This document shows positions 11,784 through 23,419 of a DNA stretch of 64,000 nucleotides, in pieces. The notes beneath the pieces are model-generated. The model searched no databases, was not told the origin of the DNA, and was given only the letters and a program-made list of their open reading frames with translations. Each line of letters begins with the position of its first letter. The first letter of the stretch is position 1. The translations under genes were made by a program, and so were the position numbers. Source of the DNA: Anisakis pegreffii (taxonomy: Eukaryota > Nematoda > Chromadorea > Rhabditida > Anisakidae); the NCBI GenBank assembly GCA_035041965.1, contig JAPYMA010003058.1, forward strand, positions 62,001-126,000. The letters run 5' to 3'.

Positions 11784-12691
11784 TTAGTGTCCGATGTTAT
11801 AGTGTGAAATAGCATTCATTAGGTGTTGTAAAGCAAGAAAACATGCCAGAAAAATATTCAAAAGCAGTTGTTTGCTTATGAATTTCAGCTGATTCATCAG
11901 TTCTCTCAATAACTGATCCGGATTGATTCCAACAGTGTGATCAATGAATGCGACGAATTTTCTTCGGCGTGATCGCCTTATTTCAGCGGAACTTAATGCA
12001 TACTTTGTGTTACTTTCAAACTCTGGCTTACGATTTTTCGCTTCTCTGTTTGATATCTCAGCATGATATAAGTCCGCATTTGCCGTTTCATCCAATAGTA
12101 TTTCCTGAACAAAGCACTCAGCACCTCGTTCTCCAATCCTTTGTATTTCCTCAAATTTCCCGAATGCCTCATGAACTCGAATTATCTGTGCCTGAGATCT
12201 TTTATTCGTGAACAGCGTGTTCAGTGTCTATTACCCTCTCCTCTATTGTATTATATGTTTATTGTAGGATTTCTATCACATTCCAGTCTCATGGTGTGCG
12301 GAGTTTATCACTTTCCACCAAATGAGCTGACAGTGATTTCAAACTTTGATGTCCTGATATTTCAGGCTTCCATTCCATCCCCAGTTCTGCTTACAGACTG
12401 TGTCATTTCTCCGTCCAAAATTTCTTACATTAAACACCTCACCGTAATTACTCTTGTATGTTTATGTGATGTTGAAGCTGTATTAGGCTCGGCAACTTTA
12501 AAATTCGTTTTTCATTCAGCGTTTACTCTCAAACTCAACTGCGGACCTATGCTGCACAAGTCTCAGCCCTGATTATTATGCAGTCAACTATTGTGAGTGG
12601 AAATTTGGTTTCCTTGATGAGAGAATTTTTCATTCGTTCGAAGTTTTCAACTTCAAACTCACGGAATTGATTACTTTTTGATCTGCTACTG
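11784..12691 (-). CDS. Candidate C2-domain protein fragment (possibly ferlin-like), minus strand
   Basis: Four minus-strand segments have good splice borders: 12558-12691, 12443-12495, 12345-12423 and an open frame from 12227 down to a stop at 11784. The first two join in phase. They read like the start of a C2 domain (KFPLTIVDCIIIRAET, then HKHTRVIT), and the third continues with NWGWNGSLKYQDIK, where C2 domains have NPxWNExF. The fourth is 147 codons long and rich in charged residues, with GERGAE and a basic RRSRRRKFVAF segment that recalls the ferlin stretch between C2C and FerA. The third segment needs a phase shift of one base relative to the second, so a frameshift, another splice choice or a pseudogene must be considered. 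Most of a ferlin is missing from the window. Family assignment is inference. Confidence 0.33.
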
Positions 12692-12699
12692 CTAGTTTA

Positions 12700-14390
12700 C
12701 ACAAAAATTCGTGTGCATATGCAACGTGGTAGTTATGAATAACATGAACGTTCTGGATTGAACCTCATTGAACTGGTTATTGTTCAACGCGTTCTTCTGA
12801 AAACTGGAATTATCATTTCAGTTCAGCCAGAAGTCATTCGTCATATATCGGAAAATTCAAAAAAATTACAACATCAATTTGCTTTTTACTCTAAATGCCG
12901 TAATGTCTCCAAAGTTGAAATGGTTATTGAGCACTTATGCCGATAACGGGCGCCACTGCGCGCATTTGCTTAGATTACCATTTGCCCACTGTGTAGATAT
13001 ACAATTCGAAATCAAATCAAGAGTATGCCTAAGCTTAGACTTACGCTTAGCCCAGTGATGATGCTAACGCATAGGCTTCGATTTATGTGTGAGCACGTGA
13101 GCATCTGTGATGGCGCGGTGACGCCAGCTGTCAGCAAAAGTACGGGTAATTGTTTGTGACAGTTGTTGCTGTCTCCTAAACGAATTATAAATGAAATTTG
13201 ATGTGTGCGAGAAGCATAAAATTTTTATTGAAACTAAATTTGATTTTAAAATTCTTCCTTGACTTCACTGATTCATTTGGTGAATTGCGAACCAACTTTG
13301 TGAGAAGTTCTTTTTCGCATTCAGTCAACAGAGAGTTACGTATTGTTTTGGACCATTTTTTTCACAGTTTTAACGGAAGAATCTTGAACTTGAGGTTAAA
13401 GCTCATTAAACTGGTTCGTATTTAATCTCACTGTGAGCGTCAGGTTTCAACTGAAATCAGTTGTTGAGTACAAATCACAGCTGAAACTCGTTAACTTAGT
13501 AATGTTTTATTTTCGTTCACTAATTGTGATTATGAAAATAATTCTTTTAATTCATTTCTGACAGTTGTTTGATAAAATAACGCCATTACGTATAATGCAC
13601 TCATGTAAAGCGCTTTCGTTTGATCGTTGAAAACGAAATGGCATTATTCATTTGAAAGCGATCGCAACACTTCTGATGGATTGTTGATGCCGTTATTTGG
13701 AATTCGTTCATAATGCAATCTTTCACTGAATTCTGAATTTCTGTTGACTTGACTTTTGTGTGAGTGCTGTTGTTTATATGTGAACGTGCGTCGCGGCAGC
13801 ATTATAATTTATTCAGTTATTATCAAAAATTCCTATTCACTGAAAGTCAATCCTTTTTTTAGTTTACAAATATTTTCAATTACATCGATCTGTTAAGGGT
13901 TAGGCTTGACTGAAGGCTAGCTGGGGAAAAGTGCTCATAGAAATATTTATGTTTGATGGACAACAACCTTCTTGCGCTTCTTATCCCTTGTTTGAATGTA
14001 TGGCAGAGCGCCACTTCCCTCCGTGCCCCTTCGCTCTAACAAATTAAATGATCACGATTGCCTCCGTCCCCCATGCACATCTCATGTAACATTATAGCAT
14101 TATTTAGCGAGAATTCAAATGAATGACCGAGAGTTTCGCTGGCACAAATTCGTCAATTTTATGAAAAATTAAAGGCTTATGGAACTTATGGAGCACTTTA
14201 TCAGCACCAATATATTAAATGTGTAGAAAATCAATCGTAAATGATTGCCAATGTTCTCATTTCCTTAAAATCTCTCAGTTTAGGCTAACCCCCCTCTCCC
14301 CATATAAAAACCAATTTCCTACCGGTCATAAGGGCTTGATCAGTTGTCTCTTCCTTGAACGTTTTCAAGGACTGAAAAGAAGATTTTTTT
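12700..14390. other. Intergenic, DUSP12 upstream region
   Basis: No gene is supported. A minus-strand frame near 13200-13370 looks mildly coding-like (KKWSKTIRNSLLTECEKELL) and could be an upstream exon of the C2-like candidate, but has no convincing borders. Degenerate hexamers resembling TTAGGC lie at 13027-13053. Confidence 0.4.
13027..13053. repeat. Degenerate TTAGGC-like hexamers
   Basis: Reads as ttagac-ttacgc-ttagcc preceded by gcctaagc, i.e. about four imperfect copies of the nematode telomere hexamer. Similar wording flanks the inverted-repeat element at 7782-7806 on the other strand. Confidence 0.3.
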
Positions 14391-14396
14391 AAATTC

Positions 14397-14406
14397 AGAT
14401 TTTCAG
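14397..14406 (+). promoter_or_regulatory. Tandem acceptor-like sites before DUSP12
   Basis: Two acceptor-like sites, attcag and ttttcag, end at 14398 and 14406, about 70 nt before the ATG at 14474 and after a T-run. They are candidate trans-splice or 5' UTR acceptors. Confidence 0.3.
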
Positions 14407-14473
14407 GTGATAATTTTTCGATTCTTAAGAGTGGGTCGGAACAGGATCATCAGATTGAATAACGTGTGCAAGC

Positions 14474-17400
14474 ATGATCGATAAGATAATCGACTGTCTG
14501 TACATTAGTGATGCGAACAGTGTGATCAGTCAACGAGGGCAGAAGGAATTACAGAAATTGCAGGTAATCTGTCTCTATGTTTCTTTATTTTGCAACACAT
14601 CAAATCCCTTTTTATGTATTTGATGGCACAAGTTAATTATTTTATATGGACACTTGTTACCTCGCGCATATATTTGATAATATGATTTAGTCTTATTGAC
14701 GTGTTTCTTTCAATTATTACCCAATGAAAATGCATTCATTTAATTTTAAACAACCACTATGCCCATCTTACTATTAAATCTTTGTGAAATTATTGAAGTT
14801 CATTCAGAAAGGGTACGAAAAAGTTTTCACGAAAATTTATGAACTGAGATAAAATCAGCGTTCCAAACAGCATTTTCGAGAAAAGAAGTAAAAATTGGGC
14901 GAGGATGTTACAGGAAAAAGATAATGTGATGCAGTTATTACTTCACTACTAACCACTTTATCAAGGACCAGCATTTAAAACACTCCGTGAAAATTCTTAC
15001 TTCGCATCCGTACATTTCAAAAAACTTTGAAGCTCGAAGTTGGAAGGAATGTTTTGAGTACATCATCTTTAAGTTGTGCGAATCTTCTTAAAATAACACT
15101 TTTGACAGATTATATTTATGATAAATGTTGTTTTTAAATGCATCTTCCTTATTCAGATCACGCACATTTTGACCGTATCGGCTATGGGTATTCCAGAACG
15201 ATCTCAGCTCCGGGGTGTTGAATACAAATTTTTATTCGTAATGGATTCAATCACCCAAGATATTCTTGCCAATAATTTACTCAGTTGGTCTCACTGTCTG
15301 CTTTTTTTTCACTTTGCTACTTCTATTATACGTAAAATGAAGTTTAATTGATCGGTCAGAATTTCGGCACCATTTTCATGTCACCACAACAACATATTCG
15401 TGCAGTATGCCATGTAGTTAATTATTTATCCCGCATTAAGTTTCATACTTGCTTGTGTCGTATTACCACTAACAACTTCGAGTGAATCAACAGCGAACAC
15501 TTCGTAAATATTCTCATTTATTCAAAATGCGAATTGTGCTCGAGGAATTTTTGTTTGTAATTTAGATGATGGTTTAAAGTTCATCGAAGATTCAATCAAC
15601 GACGGTGGTACTGTTCTTGTTCACTGGTATATTCTCGATCATTTTCAGCCCATTCTGGCTCAGTTCAGATTAGTGATGGCATCCGAGCGAGATTTCATCT
15701 CGGTCGAGACCAAATTTTGGAATTCCTACTGACCTTTCAAATTGTTGGATCGGAATTCCGAGCGAAATTTGTCGGATTTTTCCCACCAACCTTCGGTCGG
15801 ATACCATCACTAGTTTAGATTGTTTTTAATGAATTATCAAGATACTTTATCAGTAAGATAATCTCTAAGCAAAACTGATAAAGTTTTTCCACAGAGTATT
15901 CGTTTCCTTGGTTTTTTCGTTGTTTTTATCATCAATTCGATGATTCGTCATTGTTTAACGTCAGTAAATTTTGAGATATGTTTGTAGTTGAGATCATCAT
16001 AAGAAATAATGTTTAAGTGAAGTTGGTGTGTCGAGATCAGTGGCTTTCGTGGTGGCTTATTTGATGCGGCGTTTTCAATGGTCCCTTGACAAGGCGCTTC
16101 TTCATGTTCGAACTGCAAGACCGATCGCTCAGTAATATTCTGAAAGAATTTTCTGATGTTATTCATATATTTTCTTTGCTTGAGAAATTCTTATTCATCT
16201 CGCAGTATTTTCTGGTATTGGATTTATATTCCATTATTTGATGATGTTAATGATGGAGATGAACAAATTGGTGTCATGATTTATCAGATTTATTGTTTGT
16301 GGAATACTTTTAGAAAATATTCGCGTTTTGTTTAAAAAATTCATTCCAGTCCAAATGATGGTTTTCTGCATCAGCTTAATGTCTTTCAAATGAATGGATA
16401 TAAAGCTGATGTTCATTCATTGTCAAGTAATCAAGACTATCGACGATGGTGTTCTATGAATGGCATTGCACCTGTTGGTGGTATATATTTCGATTCGTAT
16501 TCTTCGATATTACAATTACAAATTTTATTCATCGTTCTCTTATATTTTGATAATTATTTCGGATTGTTATTGTCATTAGTGAGCGCATGCAAACAGCTTT
16601 TCAGCGTTTTTAGATCTGGCCTCGATGCCATCATTAGAAGGAAACAATGAACCTTGTGCATCAAAAGTGGAGTACAGATGTCGTAAATGTCGTAAAGCAC
16701 TATTCTATGATGAACATCTGGTGAAACACAATATATCGTCGTCAAAAAACACTGCTAATATTCATCAGAATTATTCGTACTCGAATAATGATCCATTTGA
16801 AGAATGCAAATTCGGTATCCTCCTAACTCCTATGAAATGGATGGATCTCAGTTGTTATGAAGGAAAGGTAAATATTGTACAATATCAACTCGAGAAGATT
16901 CACCTAGAAGAAATTTGAAAAAAAATCTGAATTTGCGAATCGATCAGTTGTTCTTTTGAATTGTTCAGTTGCTGCCAATAATATTGTTGAAAGTGCGTTA
17001 ATATGATATGCGTTCACGTGATATTGGAAAATTCAGTGTATTCATTGAATGAGAAATTGTATTTGTTTCAAGATTCGTCATATTTATGCATAAATTTGAG
17101 GTGTCGTAACATATCAGATTATGAATTCAATTCCTTCCTACTTTTAAAATATTCACGTTTTTTTTGATCTTCAATGTTTATGTTCATTCAATCAAAATCA
17201 TTTGGAATTCGGGACGTAATCCTGTCACGTTTTTCAGATTTTATGTCCGTCATGTAGTGAAAAATTGGGCAATTATGTTTGGGGTGGTCGAATTTGTTTG
17301 GGTATTGATGGGATGAAGTGTGGCACTGCAGGTAGCGATTCATTGCTTCATCGTGTGGGCTTTGTAGATAATTACGAACAATTCCTTCATCAATCCAGTT

Positions 17401-17875
17401 TTATTCATTCTGAATTGGATTGTTGAAAATTAATAGCTGTTTCACTTCAGTGGTATCTGATTTACAATTGAAATTCTTCAACATTTCCTTTCTCGTTGAG
17501 AACCTATAATTTTGTTGGACGAAAGTGGAATAACCTGATTTATCGAATGAAGTTGGGAGTGTCGGTCTTAAAAAGTCACTTCTGTTTGCAGTTCGGCCAT
17601 GGGTGAATATACACAAAGATAAAGTTGATGTAAAATATGCAACCGACGGTACTGTTGCGGATTGTGTTAATGCAATGATCGTACATCCTCCTCCTTCGGT
17701 AATACCACGAATTATTGAACCAGGCGATGAGCCAGAACTGGACTGTCAGCCAAATCGTTGCACTAATGAATCTATTGATGTCGGTGGTGGATCATCCAAA
17801 ATTGGAAATATTCAGAAGACAACGGGAAAAAGCGATGATATTCGTGTAAGTGCAGTGATCAGTGCCACACGTTAA
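14474..17875 (+). CDS. DUSP12: Dual-specificity phosphatase 12, 8 exons, complete
   Basis: Protein tyrosine/serine-threonine phosphatase of the DUSP12/Yvh1 family, linked in other organisms to late 60S ribosome maturation. Exons: 14474-14563, 15157-15283, 15566-15626, 16018-16131, 16350-16480, 16614-16867, 17238-17331, 17592-17875; phases agree, giving 384 aa (human 340). The catalytic loop HCEVGVSRS is residues 92-100 with Cys93 and Arg99 (CX5R); the Cys93 codon is split by intron 3. The N-terminus has a CLYISDA start typical of the family. The C-terminal zinc-binding domain is recognisable from YRCRKCRKALF (Cys197, Cys200, His213), LCPSCSEKLGN (Cys262, Cys265), and RPWVNIHKDKVD. Intron 3 carries a hAT-type MITE. 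It ends convergent to arginine kinase, 2.3 kb away. Confidence 0.94.
15671..15812. mobile_element. hAT-type MITE in DUSP12 intron 3
   Basis: 142 bp with inverted ends tagtgatggcatccgagcga and (reverse complement of the right end) tagtgatggtatccgaccga. It is flanked by 8-bp near-direct repeats gttcagat (15663-15670) and gtttagat (15813-15820), as expected for hAT target-site duplications. The interior has repeated cggaattccga-type palindromes. It is related to the element at 63260-63511. Confidence 0.75.
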
Positions 17876-18880
17876 CGCAAACAATTCAATTATTCTAAAG
17901 AATTAAAGAGTAATGCTAAAATAATAAATTATTATGGCAAACTTATATTTTCGGCCTGAGAAAAGCATTGTAGTGAGGTCGTTGACTCACGATAAAAGTG
18001 CTTACATTCATTCAAATCTGTCGCTTATCATTTGTAATTTTATTGTTTTCTGTCATTGAACTGAATATCTGTAATCCAATCATATCATTTTGTTATTGCT
18101 TTTCTATTTTCTTTGGTGTTCACTCGATCGATTGCTTTCTACGATCATTCTTATTTTCCTTCTTCGTGAGTGTTTAGAGTAGCCATTTAGTTCCTAAATG
18201 ATTCCCGGATCGAATCTATCGAATTTGTCATGCGATTGAAATGAGATCTAGCTGATAATTCCGAATAGGAACGACATTTAAACGTGAACATGCGTTTGTC
18301 TTCTTTTTTTTATGTGAAAATCGTTTGTCAGATATGTGTTGTTTGTGAATGCAAATAACACATACTGAGAATGATAAACTTTAGATCACACTGAGATGAG
18401 AAAACATAATGATTGTCCTCATACCTCACTGTTCATCGACTGCTTTAAGGAACACCTCATAATTGAAGCCTTAGAGCATGATCATATCATATCTAATAAA
18501 TTTACGTGTACTTTGTTGTATGTTGTTATATTTTCTTTCAAATCAATGTGATACACATGAATACACACAGATTCTCATCGATGAACTTTCTTTGCAAATC
18601 TAATCGTGCCAGTTCACTGTTACCGGTTTTCGTATGTGATTTCTATCAGATATCATCTCGTTGTTTCCTGAATAATTCCTTTTCTTGTAATGTTGCCTGC
18701 ATAAACACACATTCGTAACACGTTCAGAAATTATCATTTAACAAAGGGCAATGATTGATTATCGTTGACAATTTTAGTGTGTAAATTATTAAATTGTTAT
18801 TAAACAAATTGTTCCTAATGTGTGCTGTTGAGAAGGGAACCTTTGTGTACTGAAAGTTAGCTGTCTTCATTAAGCCATTA
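17876..18880. other. Intergenic after DUSP12
   Basis: Apart from the poly(A) signal at 17923, no gene or repeat was recognised here. Confidence 0.5.
17923..17928 (+). terminator. Poly(A) signal of DUSP12
   Basis: AATAAA lies 48 nt after the stop codon, a usual distance for a compact 3' UTR. Confidence 0.5.
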
Positions 18881-18886
18881 TTGCAG

Positions 18887-19369
18887 AATTGTATTCACGA
18901 CATAAGTTGGTGGTAGGTGGCATGAGAGGTATGAAATGACTGAACTATCATTAATAAATTGTTATTATTGTTGTTTTATGAATTTGCATTTTTGCAGTGG
19001 ACCGAACATGATTGAATTCCGCAAGAAAAATTCCGAGCGCCGGGAACGCTGGATGATGTTGCAATGGGTACGAACAGAAAATTGCAACCATGAGATGAGT
19101 AATGATTTGAGTAGTGGATGGAGTTAGCTAATTTTATTACAATTGAATGCAAGCATATTGTTCGGTAAGAGGAGAGCAAATGTGTTGTGTTCACATCATT
19201 ACTTTATTCCTCAATCTTTAATGTACTTTTCTCAAAAGTAGGCAGAAGAAAAGAGGTAATGTATAGGTCGAAGAGACTACATGATCAGATCCGGGAAGTG
19301 TTGCTTTCATCAGCTATTGACGTACTACTGTACACGCACATCATACTAACAGATGCAAGACACATTTAA
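18887..19369 (+). other. Small plus-strand gene or gene-remnant candidate
   Basis: Three stretches have exon-like borders. 18887-18928 (attgcag acceptor, gtatga donor) reads LYSRHKLVVGGMR. 18998-19067 (tttttgcag acceptor, gtacga donor) reads GPNMIEFRKKNSERRERW. A terminal frame from about 19242 to a TAA at 19369 includes SKRLHDQIREVLLSSAID. Codon choice looks real, but the phases of the three do not match, so at least one exon is missing or there is a frameshift. No family was recognised. Confidence 0.27.
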
Positions 19370-20177
19370 TTTCTGATGAGTTCGCTGAATTTCGGTGTGA
19401 ACTCAAAAAAATTGAGTACGGTTGAATGAAACATTCAAGTATTTCTTGTGTGATCGTGAGTGATGAGCAAATATAACGTTTCTTCGAAAATTTTCCATCA
19501 CTGCTGTTTGTGTACTGATAATAGTGACTGCTTCACAACACGGAGAATGTTGATTTCGGAATTTATTTATTAAACGTCTAAGCACGACAAGAACGATTTC
19601 GTGAATGGTAACATTCGAGAACCATCCCCAATAATTCATACTAAGTTTTTCTAATTGTGAGTTTATTGTTCAACATATTCCTAACCAATTAAATGGTCTT
19701 ACGGTGTGAGCAATTCACGTGGAACACCTAAACGAATGTGTACATGAAGAAAATTAACTCATCGAGAGGGTGATGATTATAAAAACTACAGTGTAATTCC
19801 ATGATCAATTACGAAGTTAACTATAAAATGTTTCGGGTGCAATAAGTTTTTGAAAGTTTCTGTTCTCAGCGAATTGAAGATCATTTCTGCCCGAGAATGC
19901 GTTCATTCTTTGAGAGAAAGATGAGAGGAACCGAAACAATCATTATTTTGAAGTTTACTTGCTTTCCTACCAACAGTATGTTTTTGATCCGAGAGAGTGG
20001 ATGCAACAGAAACTCGATTATCCGTAGAAAGATGGATCGTGAATACCGTGTCAATTGTGCGATAATGGGTGCATGTGGATATCAATAAGGAGGTAGCTGT
20101 CAGATATGAGGTGCGTTTGAGAAAGGACCAATTCTTAGAATGAGTGAAAGTGATGGATGGATGAAGAGACGAATATC
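19370..20177. other. Intergenic between DUSP12 and arginine kinase 3' ends
   Basis: Should include the arginine kinase 3' UTR on the minus strand. No other feature was recognised. Confidence 0.5.
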
Positions 20178-23100
20178 TCAAGCTTGTTTCTCCAGTTCGA
20201 TAAGATGCTTCACGCCATCGTACATCTGTTTTACCGCTTCAAACTCAGTTAAACCCAAACGAGCTTTGTTTGAGATATCGTACACACCGTCAGCCGACTC
20301 GGAGTGCTCTCCGTGAATTCCACGAATCTAAAAATTTGAACGCTCATAAGTGGAATGAAACAAATAACGAATCTACATTGCCTCTCTCGGAGTGCATATT
20401 CGAAATTAGATCATGCGTTAGTCACCTGAAGTTTAAGTTGATCGCAGATTTGCTTGAAATCAGGTTTTGCACTGATTTTCGGTAGTTGTATATGTACTGA
20501 AGCACGGACGGTGGTACCAAGATTAGTAGGACAGAAGGTTAGCCAACCGAGGCGTTCGTGTCTTGAGAACGGCATTTGCTTTTCGATTGTTTTCACACCT
20601 TTGATTAGTCGTTCGAGTACCTTAATTTGGTCGATTTCGATTCGAATTTAAAATTGATTTTACAAAACAAACGATATGGGTCATAATTCGTTCAACACAT
20701 TTGAAATATTTTGTATTCGAAGATATTCCATCTGCTGCGCTGGTATGAATTTATTGTTCTATATAACACTAATAGTTAATCATAAATTTATTGAAGTGTC
20801 AACAGTTAAATCAAAGTGCTTTAATGCTTTCTAAAGAAGAACACAAGCAACTTGATAGAAAAAAGAACAAATTATTATTTTACCTCGGTCATCCATCACC
20901 GAAAAAATTTCAAGGACCTGACATTATCTCACAAACTGACAGAAGTTTTCCATATAACCTAGGGGAGTCTGCACAGCCATAGATTTTTTCTGTGATTGTT
21001 GATGTTATCAGATGGAACGAATGACCCTAAAATGAGGAGATACCTCATTGCATTTATCTCTTGCATTCGAAATTCAAAACTAATTTCGTTGCGAACTTGC
21101 GAAGCAACTATTATAAGTGCAATTATGGTGAATTAAATAAATGTGAATACCTGTCCAACATTTCCGCCATTTTGCATTGAAATAATTCGCAAATGATCTT
21201 CTTCATTCACCCAAACGAGGAACGTTTTCGCATTATTGTGATATATCCCACGACCAGTTGGCCAATAGCGACACGCGTTCGCGGCTTGAAGGAATCTTAA
21301 CGCTCTTGGTTGTATTGAATTCATAATGCATTAATAATAGCACTTGTGTGTTCGAGTCTACAGGAACCATTTTCATTTTTTATGAAAAGAAAAATAATAC
21401 AATTATGCAGAATTTTTTAACCACGGAAACTGTTCTTTTCCTCTTTCTTTCACGGTGGTGAGCAGCACATAAACGATTAAGAAGATCGCTTGTTAAACAG
21501 GTATTCGCAACGAAATGATTATTGGTCAATGAAAAGTTTAGCGATTTCGATTGTGATCGGAACGTTGAGCTAGTGGGCGGTGAGTATGTGTTCATATGTT
21601 GTGTGCATTGCAACGTTAACCAATAAGCAGACCATTTTGAGGGATTCAGTTTAAAAGATTACAATGCATTACATCAAATGTGAATGGCGTACACAACGCA
21701 TATACAAAACAAGTTTCTTGCATATTGCAAATAACTAGCTCCACTTATATTGATTGCGAGTATTGCTCTCATTGTTACTGCTACATTACGACTTTACAGG
21801 AATTACGAAATCATTGTCAGAACACAATACGAATTAAAATATTTTGCTACAGTCACAGAAGCAAAGTAGACAAATTAAAAAAGGAAATATTATTTGTAAA
21901 ATGTTACCTATCGCCTTCTTTGAACAGAAAATGATCTCTAATCAGTTGCGTTTGTACTTCTTTTGTCATACCTGTCAACGGGTAATAGTGACCTTTCAGC
22001 TCTTCATCATTTATCGCGTTGAATATCTTTTGCACCTAAATTTATTCGATGTTTTCATAAGAAGTCTTGAGCCAAAAGCATTTGAATTCAAGGCATGCTG
22101 AATTAGAGAAATGCAGAGATGAATATTGATAAAAGAATGCAAATTTTGTTGTTAATATATGTGCATCAATGAGAATGATCTGTTCCAACGTCTCAGTATA
22201 ACTGATTTTCATTCAAAAAATAAACGTGAAATTCTCTCTCGATTGATCGTTCTTCCCAGTTACTTGCACAATCAAAATTTCCATTTGCGTTGCATTCAGA
22301 TATGGTGAAGAAATGAGGTAATAGTGATAATAACTTGATTTTCCATTTCTTTGTAGTTCGCCTCAGTAAGACATGGATTGAATGGATATCCTTGTATAGA
22401 TCGTCCGCATCGAATTCTTGTCGACTTGATATATTTACCCTCAGGATCGAGATCCACTAGTTGAGCAGTTTTACCTTGAAATGTTCACCATGTCGTCACG
22501 ATTGTTTGTTTTTTTTTTTTTGCTTATCTTTTCTGACGGTTTCCCAAAATTCGTAAGAAAAGTTACTGCTTCATGTGGTAATGCTGTGAACAAGTATTAC
22601 CTTCACCGAGATCAACAACAGGTTGTTTATCGCTCGGGCCAAATCCATTATGATACTCCTCGATTAAAGGATCGAAAAGTGGTGCAAAGAGCGTATACGA
22701 TTCTGCGTCCGGTGCGTACACCCCAATTCCCGAGTCAAGATTTTCAACGCCTTGAAAATTCATTGAATTATCCACAAATCTTTGAGAGTATTTTACATAA
22801 ACTACAATTTCCCGACTTTTCTGAGGAGGTTTGTTCGGATAATGGCAACATGTTTGTTCATTTGGATCATGGCAAAATATGGGAGATGAATTAGTGAATT
22901 GTTCAAATCCAGCCCATCGATTCGATAGAGTCTCCAACTTCGTTGAACATTTCCAAATTTCATTTTTTGGAAACAGAAACAGATGAAAAAAATTAATAGA
23001 CATGAATTGACCAGATTGAATGACATCCATAAGTGATGCACCCAACTTCGTTTTTTTCTGCTTCAGCTCATTAACGACCTCTTCGGTTAAGTGTTTCTTC

Positions 23101-23419
23101 AACAGCGATTTACAGTCTTTGGCAGCCTTCAACAACCACATTCGTCAAAACACTTCGTCAACAAAAATATTATGTTAATTAAGAAATATTTCGAAACAGT
23201 AACAATGAAATATATAAATGATTATATATATCCATTGAATGAGCGGCTGAAAATTCATTCGGAGAAAACATCGAAAATGTGAACGATGCACAGGGTTGCT
23301 GACATATGGATTAAATGGATTGAGACAGCAAATGATGTTATTGATTATGTCCATTAACTAACCGCTAGTTTCTTGTATCCATCTTCAATTCTTGCAACAG
23401 CTTCAGCATCAGGCGACAT
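20178..23419 (-). CDS. argk: Arginine kinase, 8 exons, complete
   Basis: Transfers phosphate between ATP and arginine to keep the phosphoarginine energy buffer of invertebrate cells. Exons on the minus strand: 23363-23419, 23012-23126, 22601-22750, 22335-22474, 21908-22035, 21151-21295, 20426-20620, 20178-20327; phases agree, giving 359 aa (family about 355-360). The guanidino-specificity region [12 protein letters not shown] is at residues 61-72. STRIRCGRS and [11 protein letters not shown] follow, then the [12 protein letters not shown] active-site loop, and [15 protein letters not shown] with the reactive Cys275. The last exon has RGIHGEHSE and [13 protein letters not shown]. Start: ATG at 23419 in a short first exon (19 codons), the usual layout. 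Five of seven acceptors end AAG. It is a single-domain enzyme, not the two-domain form known from some nematodes. Confidence 0.97.

Noticed and set aside
12141..12572. 143-codon plus-strand open frame
   Set aside because: No recognisable domain and no ATG context; it is antisense to the minus-strand C2-like segments, which read better.
20791..20982. 63-codon frame in an arginine kinase intron (contains [13 protein letters not shown])
   Set aside because: It is opposite to the gene, short and unmatched; possibly an old insertion, but not supportable.
22439..22465. Sequence resembling a cloning-vector polylinker (gatccactag)
   Set aside because: It lies inside arginine kinase exon 4 and encodes the conserved [11 protein letters not shown] region, so it is not contamination.
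22481..22894. 137-codon plus-strand open frame with a signal-peptide-like start
   Set aside because: It is antisense to arginine kinase exon 3 and its flanking introns; the minus strand is the conserved one.
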